A stretch of 13,305 bases of DNA, taken from assembly GCA_002398875.1 (NCBI GenBank), contig DHCC01000033.1:1-13305 (forward strand), in the 5' to 3' direction. The notes under the pieces are model-generated. The model searched no databases and had not been told where the DNA came from. It was given only the letters and a program-made list of their open reading frames with translations. Numbering within the stretch: position 1 is the stretch's first letter; the number at the start of each line of letters is the position of its first letter. The translations under genes and the position numbers were made by a program. Below are positions 6,898 through 13,305 of the stretch, piece by piece. The DNA comes from Bacteroidales bacterium UBA4912 (GTDB lineage: Bacteria > Bacteroidota > Bacteroidia > Bacteroidales > Dysgonomonadaceae).

Positions 6898-7629
6898 TCA
6901 ACGAATACTTTGAGTAATTTGTAGTTCTGTTTTCTCAAAAAGTTCTTGAAATGGCATCTCTTTTACCGGGATTGGGTCGTGGATTATAAATTCAAGAGTG
7001 TTGCCTAAGCCTAACGGAAAAGATCCCCATCGGGTCATTTTCCATGCATTGTTGATTGTAACGGGAACAACATAAGCGGAAGGAGCGTATTTGCAAAGAA
7101 TTTTCAGGCCGTTTTCGGCAAATGGTCTTGGTTTGCTCGAATTGCTGCGTGTACCTTCGGGAAATATCACTACAGAGCGCTTGTGTAGCTCTATGTATTT
7201 GCTCATTTTCTGGATTTCAGAGATGGCCTGTTTTCCATTTTTTCTATCAATGAGTACCGATCCTCCATGTCTCAGGTTATACGAAATGCTTGGAATGCCT
7301 TTCCCAAGTTCTATCTTACTGACAAATTTTGGATGTACTTTTCGCAGAAACCAGCCTAAAGCGGCGATATCATACCAACTCTGGTGATTGGAGGCGATTA
7401 TTAGCGGGATACCTAAAGGAAGATTATCTAATCCGGTAACCTTATATCTGGTACCCAGGATATAGGTATTCAGTACAAGGAAGAACATTAAAGCATCAGC
7501 ACTCTTCTTGTGTGCCTCATATCCAAACAGATTGAAACATATCCATTGAATAACATGGAAGATTACCAGCGTAGATCCAAACAACAGGTAGTATATAGCG
7601 GAAAGAGGATAGGATATTAATTTTTGCAT
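6898..7629 (-). CDS. 1-acyl-sn-glycerol-3-phosphate acyltransferase (PlsC family)
   Basis: 243 residues. It should transfer an acyl chain to lysophosphatidic acid at the inner membrane, making phosphatidic acid for phospholipid synthesis; other lysophospholipid acceptors are possible. The N-terminal 10-55 region is hydrophobic and membrane-anchoring. The acyltransferase blocks are all present: motif I NHQSWYD (81-87; His82 and Asp87 of HX4D), motif II near 121-129 (HGGSVLIDR), motif III FPEGTR (156-161) and motif IV VPV (188-190). Length is usual for the family. Its ATG shares one base with the TAA of the helicase gene (TAATG), so translation is probably coupled and both lie on one transcript. 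No own promoter is seen, and no clear terminator follows its stop. Confidence 0.9.
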   Translation of the reverse strand: MQKLISYPLSAIYYLLFGSTLVIFHVIQWICFNLFGYEAHKKSADALMFFLVLNTYILGTRYKVTGLDNLPLGIPLIIASNHQSWYDIAALGWFLRKVHPKFVSKIELGKGIPSISYNLRHGGSVLIDRKNGKQAISEIQKMSKYIELHKRSVVIFPEGTRSNSSKPRPFAENGLKILCKYAPSAYVVPVTINNAWKMTRWGSFPLGLGNTLEFIIHDPIPVKEMPFQELFEKTELQITQSIR

Positions 7630-8957
7630 TATTTTGCTACTTCAATCTTATATTTTTTTCCCTTCATTTTTTCATCCTTAATGTTAGCCAGCAGCGATTT
7701 TACAACCGATGCACGAACGGCTGCGAAAGATATAAAATCTTTTACTTCTATAAGCCCAATATCTGATTTGTCGAGTTTTCCTTTTTGTAAAAAGAATCCA
7801 ACAATATCACCCTTATTCAGTTTGTTCTTTTTACCCCCGCTCACATAAATTGTTTGATATTCGGGGGTATCCGGTAATGTAATTCCGTTTGAAAGCTTAA
7901 GAAGCTCGAGCACCTCCAAATTGTCAGGAATATAATCCGGAACCTTTTCATCTTTAAATTGAATAACATAAGCAGTTCCCGAAGCATGCATTCGTGCGGT
8001 GCGACCATTACGGTGAATAAATTCGGTTTCAGTACCAGGAAGATGATAATGAATTACATGATTCATCTCGGGGATATCAAGTCCCCTGGCTGCCAAATCG
8101 GTAGTAACCAGATAATTCAAACTCCCATTTCTGAATTTTACGAGTATCCTTTCTCTGTCGTCCTGGTCCATACCTCCATGATAATAACCAACTTGAATAC
8201 CTTTCATGTTTAATAAATCAGCAACTCGCTCTGTTGACTCTCTGTGATTACAAAAGATAAGAGCCGGTTCTGAATTGAGAGAACATATTAAATGAAACAA
8301 AGTGTTGATCTTGTCTTTCTCGGGAGACTCAACAAGCTTAATAGCAAGAGCCTCGCTTTTCTCATCCTCCAGAAAGTCAAGTGTTACCGGAGATATCATA
8401 TCTACAAAGTCTGGAATCTCAACATCAGATGTGGCAGAAAGCAATACTCTTTTTTGGATTGAAGGCAGTTGGCTGATAATGGTATCCATTTGATCCTGGA
8501 AGCCTAATTGCAATGATTTATCGAACTCATCCAGCACCAATATTTTAATGGAATCGGTGTCTAACGATTTCCTTTCCAGATGATCTGTCAATCGCCCGGG
8601 AGTACCGATAAGCAAAGCGGGCGGGTTGCTCAGATTCTTTAGTTCGGTTTCAATAGAATGCCCGCCATAACAAACATTTACCTTGAATTTTGTTCCCAGC
8701 TTTTTCCACACCTGTTCTGTCTGAAGGGCCAATTCTCTCGACGGTACAATAATTAGACACTGTACTTTATTGATATTTTCATCCAATAATTTAAGAATAG
8801 GGAGAAGAACGGCAAGCGTCTTTCCTGAACCGGTAGAGGATAATAGCAATACGTTTTGCTCGTTGATTATCGCTTTCTGAGCTTCCCTCTGCATCTCGTT
8901 GAGACGGTCTATACCCAGATTGGATAGTATCTGTTTGTTTTTATCTTCTGTTTTCAT
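7629..8957 (-). CDS. DEAD-box RNA helicase, DbpA-like
   Basis: 442 residues from the ATG at 8957. An ATP-dependent RNA helicase with both RecA domains: Q-motif region (LNEMQREAQ), motif I SSTGSGKT (40-47), Ia PSRELALQ, Ib TPGRL, II DEFD (143-146) in place of DEAD, III SAT (174-176), IV-like LIFCNHRE, V TDLAARGLDIP and VI HRNGRTAR. The last about 70 residues resemble the DbpA RNA-binding domain (PF03880), which in Escherichia directs the enzyme to 23S rRNA hairpin 92, so a role in large-subunit ribosome assembly is likely. An upstream in-frame ATG at 8975 would add six residues (MLYLCY). I reject it because a perfect -7 promoter element lies between the two ATGs. The acyltransferase gene overlaps the stop by one base. 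Confidence 0.9.
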   Translation of the reverse strand: MKTEDKNKQILSNLGIDRLNEMQREAQKAIINEQNVLLLSSTGSGKTLAVLLPILKLLDENINKVQCLIIVPSRELALQTEQVWKKLGTKFKVNVCYGGHSIETELKNLSNPPALLIGTPGRLTDHLERKSLDTDSIKILVLDEFDKSLQLGFQDQMDTIISQLPSIQKRVLLSATSDVEIPDFVDMISPVTLDFLEDEKSEALAIKLVESPEKDKINTLFHLICSLNSEPALIFCNHRESTERVADLLNMKGIQVGYYHGGMDQDDRERILVKFRNGSLNYLVTTDLAARGLDIPEMNHVIHYHLPGTETEFIHRNGRTARMHASGTAYVIQFKDEKVPDYIPDNLEVLELLKLSNGITLPDTPEYQTIYVSGGKKNKLNKGDIVGFFLQKGKLDKSDIGLIEVKDFISFAAVRASVVKSLLANIKDEKMKGKKYKIEVAK

Positions 8958-8961
8958 ATAA

Positions 8962-8969
8962 CAAAGATA
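8962..8969 (-). promoter_or_regulatory. -7 promoter element of the helicase gene
   Basis: The minus strand reads TATCTTTG, a full match to TAnnTTTG, with only four bases between it and the ATG at 8957. Transcription starting at the usual distance would begin at or next to the ATG, giving a leaderless or nearly leaderless mRNA. The nearest upstream TTTG (8999-8996) is 26 bases away, longer than the usual spacing. Confidence 0.5.
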
Positions 8970-9038
8970 CAACATTCTAATTCACGATAATTACCCAAAT
9001 GCTATTATGAAAATATTGAGTTAACACCTCAGAAATAA

Positions 9039-10601
9039 TTAATCAACAGGAACTATAAAACTCATCAGATCTCTGTCGTGGTTATTTACAATTTTACATT
9101 CGTTGTCAAAATACATTGTAGCCCCGTTTTCGGGAGTATAAGTTTCCCATTCAGGTAGTACACCCTCTACATTAGGGTTGCCGGTTTTAGCAAAGTTAAT
9201 CCATGCAGAGCTCATTTTGTCTGATAAATTCCATGCTTCTTCAGAATTGCCTGTCCAGTCAGGTCTAAGGTCAACATTATAAAATGCTAAAGGAATGTCC
9301 AGACCATGAAAAGATCCCTTAGATGCATCTTCAACCGGGCTTTTCCATGCTAAAAAGTAGACATACAAGGGAGCATCTGTTTCTAAAGACCTTGCATCGG
9401 CAGTACGTATGGTATATGGTCTGAATGCTGTATCAATGGAAAGTAGATCCTGTGGGGTATACTCAGGATAAGCTTTTGCGAACAGTTCAATGTACTGGTT
9501 GGTTTTGTCGCCGTACACCTTTATTAAGCGCTCCTTAGCCTGTTCCATTGTCAGATCCTTTTCGCCATAAGCAGTTGGCATCATCTCGTTTAGCGTGGTG
9601 CCAATCATAACCGGTATATCATAAGAAATATCAGCAAAACCCGGACTAAAAGGCTGTTGTAGCAAAACTTCTCCATCCACGGAAGGTGCAAAACCATACA
9701 TTGTAGGTGTGCCTGGAATTCTTTGACCTGAAAATTTAGAAATCGCATCATTTCCTGCTTCAACAAGATCCATGTAAGGTATTTTATCTATTTTATCCAC
9801 TTCGTCCGGCGTAATTCCCAAGTTCTCAAGTACGGCTAAACCTAAGGCTTGTGATTTTTCTTTTGTCATTGTATTCAACAGTGTCCCGCTCTGAATAATA
9901 GCCTTGTGAAACAAACCTTTTGCAGTGGGCATACACATTAGTGTTCCCACTTTTCCGCCACCTCCTGATTCACCAACAATAGTTACATCGTTAGGGTTTC
10001 CGCCAAATCTTTCTGCGTTTTTCTGAATCCATTCAAGTGCCTTCACAATATCAAGCATCCCAACATTAGCTGATTGTGCATACTTATCGCCAGTTGCCGA
10101 CAAATCAAGAAAACCAAGAATATTCAATCGGTGATTAACGGATACCATTACAATATCACCCTTTTTTGCCATTGCTTTGCCATAAGTCATAGGGTCATTA
10201 CTGCTTCCTACATGAAAGCCACCCCCATGCAACCAAAGCATTACAGGACGGTTCTTCCCGTCATTTATACCCTGCGACCAAACGTTTACACTAAACAGCT
10301 CTTTTTCGTCTTGAGTAGAATCCGGAATCCATGCCACAATTTGTTTGGTCACCGGTCCAAAGTCTTTACATTCGAGTACTCCTTCCCAAGAATCAGGCTC
10401 CTGTGGAGGCATAAATCGATCAGCCTTTGCATAGGGTACCCCTTTGAAAGTGAAGATCCCATCTTCAATTGTTCCTGATATTGCACCGTAAGTTGTTTCT
10501 ACAACAGGATTGTTGTTTTGATTTTGATTACTCTTAGAGTTACAGCTTAAAAAGGAGACTGCAAATAAGCTAATGGCGAAAAAATAGAACAAATTTTTCA
10601 T
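9039..10601 (-). CDS. Type-B carboxylesterase lipoprotein
   Basis: 520 residues, alpha/beta-hydrolase of the carboxylesterase type-B family (PF00135), full length. The N-terminus is a lipoprotein signal (FLSC, lipid-anchored Cys20) followed by an Asn/Gln-rich linker, so it is membrane-anchored outside the cytoplasm. Oxyanion-hole loop HGGGF (125-129). The catalytic triad is visible as Ser212 in GESGG, Glu339 in GTTLNEM and His432 in GSFHGLD. The usual GESAG elbow has Gly after the Ser, which is tolerated in several relatives. It should hydrolyse carboxylic esters; the substrate is unknown, and plant or algal acyl or aryl esters are only one possibility. It is flanked by the helicase (63 bases downstream) and SulP (133 bases upstream) with its own promoter, so it is probably monocistronic. 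The start is fixed by the signal sequence. Confidence 0.92.
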   Translation of the reverse strand: MKNLFYFFAISLFAVSFLSCNSKSNQNQNNNPVVETTYGAISGTIEDGIFTFKGVPYAKADRFMPPQEPDSWEGVLECKDFGPVTKQIVAWIPDSTQDEKELFSVNVWSQGINDGKNRPVMLWLHGGGFHVGSSNDPMTYGKAMAKKGDIVMVSVNHRLNILGFLDLSATGDKYAQSANVGMLDIVKALEWIQKNAERFGGNPNDVTIVGESGGGGKVGTLMCMPTAKGLFHKAIIQSGTLLNTMTKEKSQALGLAVLENLGITPDEVDKIDKIPYMDLVEAGNDAISKFSGQRIPGTPTMYGFAPSVDGEVLLQQPFSPGFADISYDIPVMIGTTLNEMMPTAYGEKDLTMEQAKERLIKVYGDKTNQYIELFAKAYPEYTPQDLLSIDTAFRPYTIRTADARSLETDAPLYVYFLAWKSPVEDASKGSFHGLDIPLAFYNVDLRPDWTGNSEEAWNLSDKMSSAWINFAKTGNPNVEGVLPEWETYTPENGATMYFDNECKIVNNHDRDLMSFIVPVD

Positions 10602-10630
10602 AAGATATTTGTGTTAAAACGCTGGTGAAT

Positions 10631-10679
10631 AAAATTAATTAATGGGATTTATCTTCCCTGTTGTGCAAAATTAATTAAT
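10631..10679. repeat. Paired 13-base repeats around the esterase promoter
   Basis: AAAATTAATTAAT occurs at 10631-10643 and 10667-10679, 36 bases apart. The core ATTAATTAAT is a perfect palindrome, so each copy could bind a dimeric protein. One copy overlaps the -7 element and the other lies in the presumed untranslated leader. Low complexity makes chance possible. Confidence 0.45.
10666..10673 (-). promoter_or_regulatory. -7 promoter element of the esterase gene
   Basis: The minus strand reads TAATTTTG (TAnnTTTG) followed by CAC, 64 bases before the ATG at 10601. No -33 TTTG at the expected distance was found. It is preceded by ATTAATTAA, as is the BNR-protein promoter. Confidence 0.5.
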
Positions 10680-10734
10680 ATTTTCAATTCAGCAGTTTTA
10701 TTAGGCTTTTCCTAAATGTTTTAAGTAAAGCTTT

Positions 10735-12384
10735 TTATCTTACAAGAGGCTTAGTTTTGTTTGTAACCACCTTATAACATGGATCTTCTATAACATTAAC
10801 TTCAATAATTGCATCTGCATTTTTAAGAAGAATCTTGCAGTCGTCACTAAGATGTCTCAGGTATACTGTTTTCCCATATTTACGGTATCTCTTGGTTATT
10901 GCATTAACCGCTTCAATTGCCGACATATCTACTATGCGGCTCTCTCTGAAGTCAATAACTACCTCATTCGGATCTTCAACAGGATTAAATTTCTCAGAGA
11001 AAGCTTTAATGGATCCAAAAAATAGCGGTCCATAAATTTCATAATGCTTAATACCATTTTCATCTGTTGATTTACGCGCACGGATTCGTTTTGCATTTTC
11101 CCACGAGAAAACAAGAGCAGAGATAATAATACCTATCAGAACGGCTACTGCCAGATTATGTGTAACCGCTGTTATAATGGTCACAATAACCATTACCAAT
11201 ACATCTGTAACGGGCATTTTGCGGAATGTCTTCAGGCTTGCCCACTCAAAAGTTCCTATAGCTACCATAAACAGAACACCAACTAATGCTGCCATGGGCA
11301 ACTTCTCAATCACGCTTGATCCAAACATAATAAAAACAAGCAGCATTATAGAAGCAAAGATGCCCGATAATCTGGTTCGCGCTCCCGAGGATGTATTAAT
11401 TAAACTTTGTCCAATCATAGCACAACCGCCCATACCAGACAAGAATCCTGAAGCAATATTTGCTGTCCCCTGTGCTATACATTCTCTGTTTCCGTTACCG
11501 CGCGATTCAGTAACTTCATCTATAAGGTTAAGAGTTAAAAGGCTCTCTATAAGTCCTACACCCGCTATAATTGCAGCATAAGGGAAAATCAGTGTTAAAG
11601 TCTGCCAGTTAAAATCAATAGCAGGAATGGTCAGTGGAGTAAAGCTGCCTTTAATTGTCTCGCCGGGTGCCAAAGTATCGGCAACTGATGTAGTTGGTAT
11701 TCCAAAAAGCACTACAACAGCCGAAATTGTAATAATTGCAATTAATGAAGATGGTACGGCTTTGGTTATCTTAGGGAAAAGCCAGATAATCAGCATTGTT
11801 GACACTACAAGACCGACCATTGTAATTAGTTCAATAAAGCCGCTGTTTAGTAATGCACTATCAGAAACAGCTATCCCAGAAAAGAATTCTGTTAGTGAAG
11901 GATTGCCTTCAATTATTGATGTGAAATTTGGAAACTGAGCCATTAATATGATAATAGCCAGACCGTTTACAAAACCATACATGACAGGGTGGGGAACTAA
12001 TCGTATAAATTTTCCAAGCTTTAGTACACCTGCCAATATTTGTAATACCCCGGCCAGAATTACTGCTGCAAATACAAATTGCATTATTTGCTCATTGCCA
12101 ATTCCCAGTATTTCACTTCGCAATTGAGTGATTAAGCTGACAAAAATAACGGCTATTGCTCCCGTTGCTCCAGAAATCATAGCAGGTCGCCCCCCAAGTA
12201 TTGAGGTCACAAAACCCATTACAAACGCTGCATATAATCCTGTAAGGGGTGAGAAACCGGCAATCATTGCAAATGCAATTGCTTCAGGAACTAATGCTAA
12301 AGCAACAGTTAGCCCTGATAAAATCTCTGTCTTATAATTCACAGCTTTTGATGTTCCCAATAATTTGGGAATAGAATATTCCAT
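10735..12384 (-). CDS. SulP-family anion transporter with STAS domain
   Basis: 549 residues, an inner-membrane anion permease of the SulP/SLC26 family, complete. The SulP signature is at about 24-54 (GLTVALALVPEAIAFAMIAG onward), and the SGATGA motif (71-76) stands where most members have SGPTGA, near the anion site. About 10-14 membrane segments run to residue 435, and a C-terminal cytosolic STAS domain covers about 447-549, with the RIVDMSAIEAV loop corresponding to the nucleotide-binding/phosphorylation loop of anti-sigma antagonists. Substrates in the family include sulfate, bicarbonate and dicarboxylates; nothing here decides. No sulfate-assimilation or carbonic-anhydrase gene is adjacent. 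Own promoter and an unusually good ribosome binding site. The stop is 133 bases before the esterase ATG; a five-base-pair hairpin between them (10701-10715) lacks a T-run, so I do not call a terminator. Confidence 0.92.
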   Translation of the reverse strand: MEYSIPKLLGTSKAVNYKTEILSGLTVALALVPEAIAFAMIAGFSPLTGLYAAFVMGFVTSILGGRPAMISGATGAIAVIFVSLITQLRSEILGIGNEQIMQFVFAAVILAGVLQILAGVLKLGKFIRLVPHPVMYGFVNGLAIIILMAQFPNFTSIIEGNPSLTEFFSGIAVSDSALLNSGFIELITMVGLVVSTMLIIWLFPKITKAVPSSLIAIITISAVVVLFGIPTTSVADTLAPGETIKGSFTPLTIPAIDFNWQTLTLIFPYAAIIAGVGLIESLLTLNLIDEVTESRGNGNRECIAQGTANIASGFLSGMGGCAMIGQSLINTSSGARTRLSGIFASIMLLVFIMFGSSVIEKLPMAALVGVLFMVAIGTFEWASLKTFRKMPVTDVLVMVIVTIITAVTHNLAVAVLIGIIISALVFSWENAKRIRARKSTDENGIKHYEIYGPLFFGSIKAFSEKFNPVEDPNEVVIDFRESRIVDMSAIEAVNAITKRYRKYGKTVYLRHLSDDCKILLKNADAIIEVNVIEDPCYKVVTNKTKPLVR

Positions 12385-12391
12385 AAGATGA

Positions 12392-12396
12392 CTCCT
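12392..12396 (-). promoter_or_regulatory. Shine-Dalgarno of the SulP gene
   Basis: AGGAG on the minus strand lies seven bases before the ATG at 12384, a classic spacing. It is the only strong Shine-Dalgarno in the window and fixes the start. The other starts rely on A-rich leaders, as is usual in Bacteroidota. Confidence 0.7.
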
Positions 12397-12426
12397 AAAA
12401 AGTTTAACCTAAAACAAAAAACCGTG

Positions 12427-12434
12427 CAAAGATA
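12427..12434 (-). promoter_or_regulatory. -7 promoter element of the SulP gene
   Basis: The minus strand reads TATCTTTG followed by CAC, a full match to TAnnTTTG, 42 bases before the ATG. It lies in the 84-base gap after the symporter stop, so SulP can be transcribed separately from the symporter. No good -33 element is seen. Confidence 0.55.
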
Positions 12435-12468
12435 TTGATTTTGACTCTACTATAAAATTACTGATTCA

Positions 12469-13305
12469 TCAAGCTAATACATTTTTTCGCCCGGGAAATA
12501 ATATTGACAGTATTAAATAGCAAACAGCTGCTGCTGTGATTCCAAAGATATTCGGATCAAGACTGTATGGGAGCTGCACCGATAGTAGAGTTAAGCTCAG
12601 TGTGGTAGTTCCACCTATAATCATTGCCCAAAATGCTGCAGTAGCGCTCCCTCGTTTTGTGAAAAAAGCACCCAAGACCGGCACAAAAAGACCACTCACC
12701 ATAAAAGCGTAGGAATGTAGCATAAGCTCCAGAACGTTTTCCATCCGTAAAGCTATCAGCAGTCCTAACACTCCAATACCCAGTGTGATGAGCTGGGATT
12801 GAATTAAACGAGTTCTTTTATTTTTTGGCAACGGACGTATCTTCTTTAAGATATCACTTTCGATGTTACCCGATGCTGCCATAATACAACTGTCAGCAGT
12901 AGACATCACTGCCGAAAAATAAGCAGCAATCATTAATCCCATTAGTCCAACAGGCAATATGGTTCGTAGTAATAATGGAAGCCCCATCTCGGCATCCATT
13001 ATCTGATCCTGACTAAATCCAATATATGCAAACATGCCATTCTCAAACGCCACACGAGCAAATAGTCCTAAAATCACACCCATAAAAGCCATGATAGGCC
13101 ACTCAAATATGCCCGCAATGTACCAGGCCTTCTGCGCTTCTTTTGGTGTGCGTGAGGCATATAATCGCTGGTAAAGCGTCATCCCCACAAACCAGATTGG
13201 TATGATGGTCACAGCCCAGTTAACTATAGTATACCACTTAATATTATTTAGTGTTAGGAATTCGGGTGGCTGCGTTTCGCGAATCACTTCAATGCCTCCA
13301 ATGGC
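12469..13305 (-). CDS. Sodium:solute symporter (SSS family), C-terminal part, cut by window edge
   Basis: The last 278 residues of a sodium-coupled solute symporter (PF00474). The frame stays open to the right edge of the window, so the GTG at 13287 is internal and the real start is outside. About seven membrane segments are visible. The segment FSAVMSTADSCIMAASGNI is the SSS signature around the sodium-binding helix (S-T-A-D-S), and WYTIVNW with YQRLYASRTPKEA is typical of the cytoplasmic loop. Family members import sugars, sialic acid, amino acids, nucleosides or other solutes with sodium; the substrate cannot be told from this part. The stop is 84 bases upstream of SulP, in the same direction but with a promoter between. 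Confidence 0.88.
   Translation of the reverse strand, partial: AIGGIEVIRETQPPEFLTLNNIKWYTIVNWAVTIIPIWFVGMTLYQRLYASRTPKEAQKAWYIAGIFEWPIMAFMGVILGLFARVAFENGMFAYIGFSQDQIMDAEMGLPLLLRTILPVGLMGLMIAAYFSAVMSTADSCIMAASGNIESDILKKIRPLPKNKRTRLIQSQLITLGIGVLGLLIALRMENVLELMLHSYAFMVSGLFVPVLGAFFTKRGSATAAFWAMIIGGTTTLSLTLLSVQLPYSLDPNIFGITAAAVCYLILSILFPGRKNVLA

Noticed and set aside
7091..7387. 98-codon open frame antisense to the acyltransferase
   Set aside because: It mirrors the conserved acyltransferase motifs on the opposite strand and has no promoter or recognisable domain.
8958..8975. Upstream ATG of the helicase giving six extra residues
   Set aside because: The stretch contains a perfect -7 promoter element, and the added residues MLYLCY do not look like a helicase N-terminus.
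10074..10478. 134-codon open frame on the plus strand inside the esterase gene, and similar long frames inside SulP (11177-11581) and other genes
   Set aside because: They lie wholly antisense to well-supported family members, have no protein-like domains and no upstream signals.
10701..10715. Terminator hairpin after SulP
   Set aside because: The stem is only five base pairs and no T-run follows on the minus strand.
13285..13287. GTG as the start of the symporter
   Set aside because: The frame remains open to the window edge, and the family has several more membrane segments before this point, so the codon is internal.

Overview
The window is AT-rich and looks like a chromosomal segment from a member of the Bacteroidota, probably Bacteroidales. 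Three things point there. One is a TonB-dependent receptor with a CarboxypepD_reg-like N-terminal extension. Another is a set of upstream regions carrying the Bacteroidota -7 element TAnnTTTG, mostly without a good Shine-Dalgarno. The third is a lipoprotein esterase and a DEAD/DbpA-type helicase of the kind common in this phylum. Nothing seen here fixes the genus.

Layout. The left edge holds what looks like the last 16 bases of a tRNA and a hairpin terminator (27-63). The terminator is shared with a convergent gene for a secreted BNR/Asp-box protein (89-1813, minus). A 189-base divergent region (1814-2002) separates that gene from a plus-strand cluster: TonB-dependent outer-membrane receptor (2003-4768), secreted TRAP-like metallophosphatase (4814-5785) and CPBP intramembrane protease (5827-6534). 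A 363-base gap (6535-6897) follows. It holds a start-less gene remnant that resembles the C-terminus of a type I restriction HsdR-like protein, an 11-base-period repeat and an imperfect hairpin. Everything to the right is on the minus strand. In transcription order from the right edge these are a sodium:solute symporter (cut by the edge), a SulP-STAS anion transporter, a type-B carboxylesterase lipoprotein, a DbpA-like DEAD-box helicase, and a PlsC-type acyltransferase whose start codon overlaps the helicase stop.

How the genes may work together. The most coherent unit is receptor plus phosphatase. A secreted phosphatase next to a TonB-dependent receptor suggests capture and cleavage of an organic phosphorus compound. 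The receptor promoter is preceded by four TAA-centred heptamers at exact 11-base spacing, the architecture of PhoB/PhoP boxes, ending 9 bases before the -7 element. A second array of CTTAAC-like units with the same 11-base period lies in the remnant region at 6758-6812. The phosphatase also lacks the tyrosine ligand that makes purple acid phosphatases purple; a histidine sits there. These points are inference from sequence pattern and neighbourhood and need homology, expression and binding data. The minus-strand genes look like ordinary housekeeping and transport genes with individual promoters, apart from the coupled helicase-acyltransferase pair.
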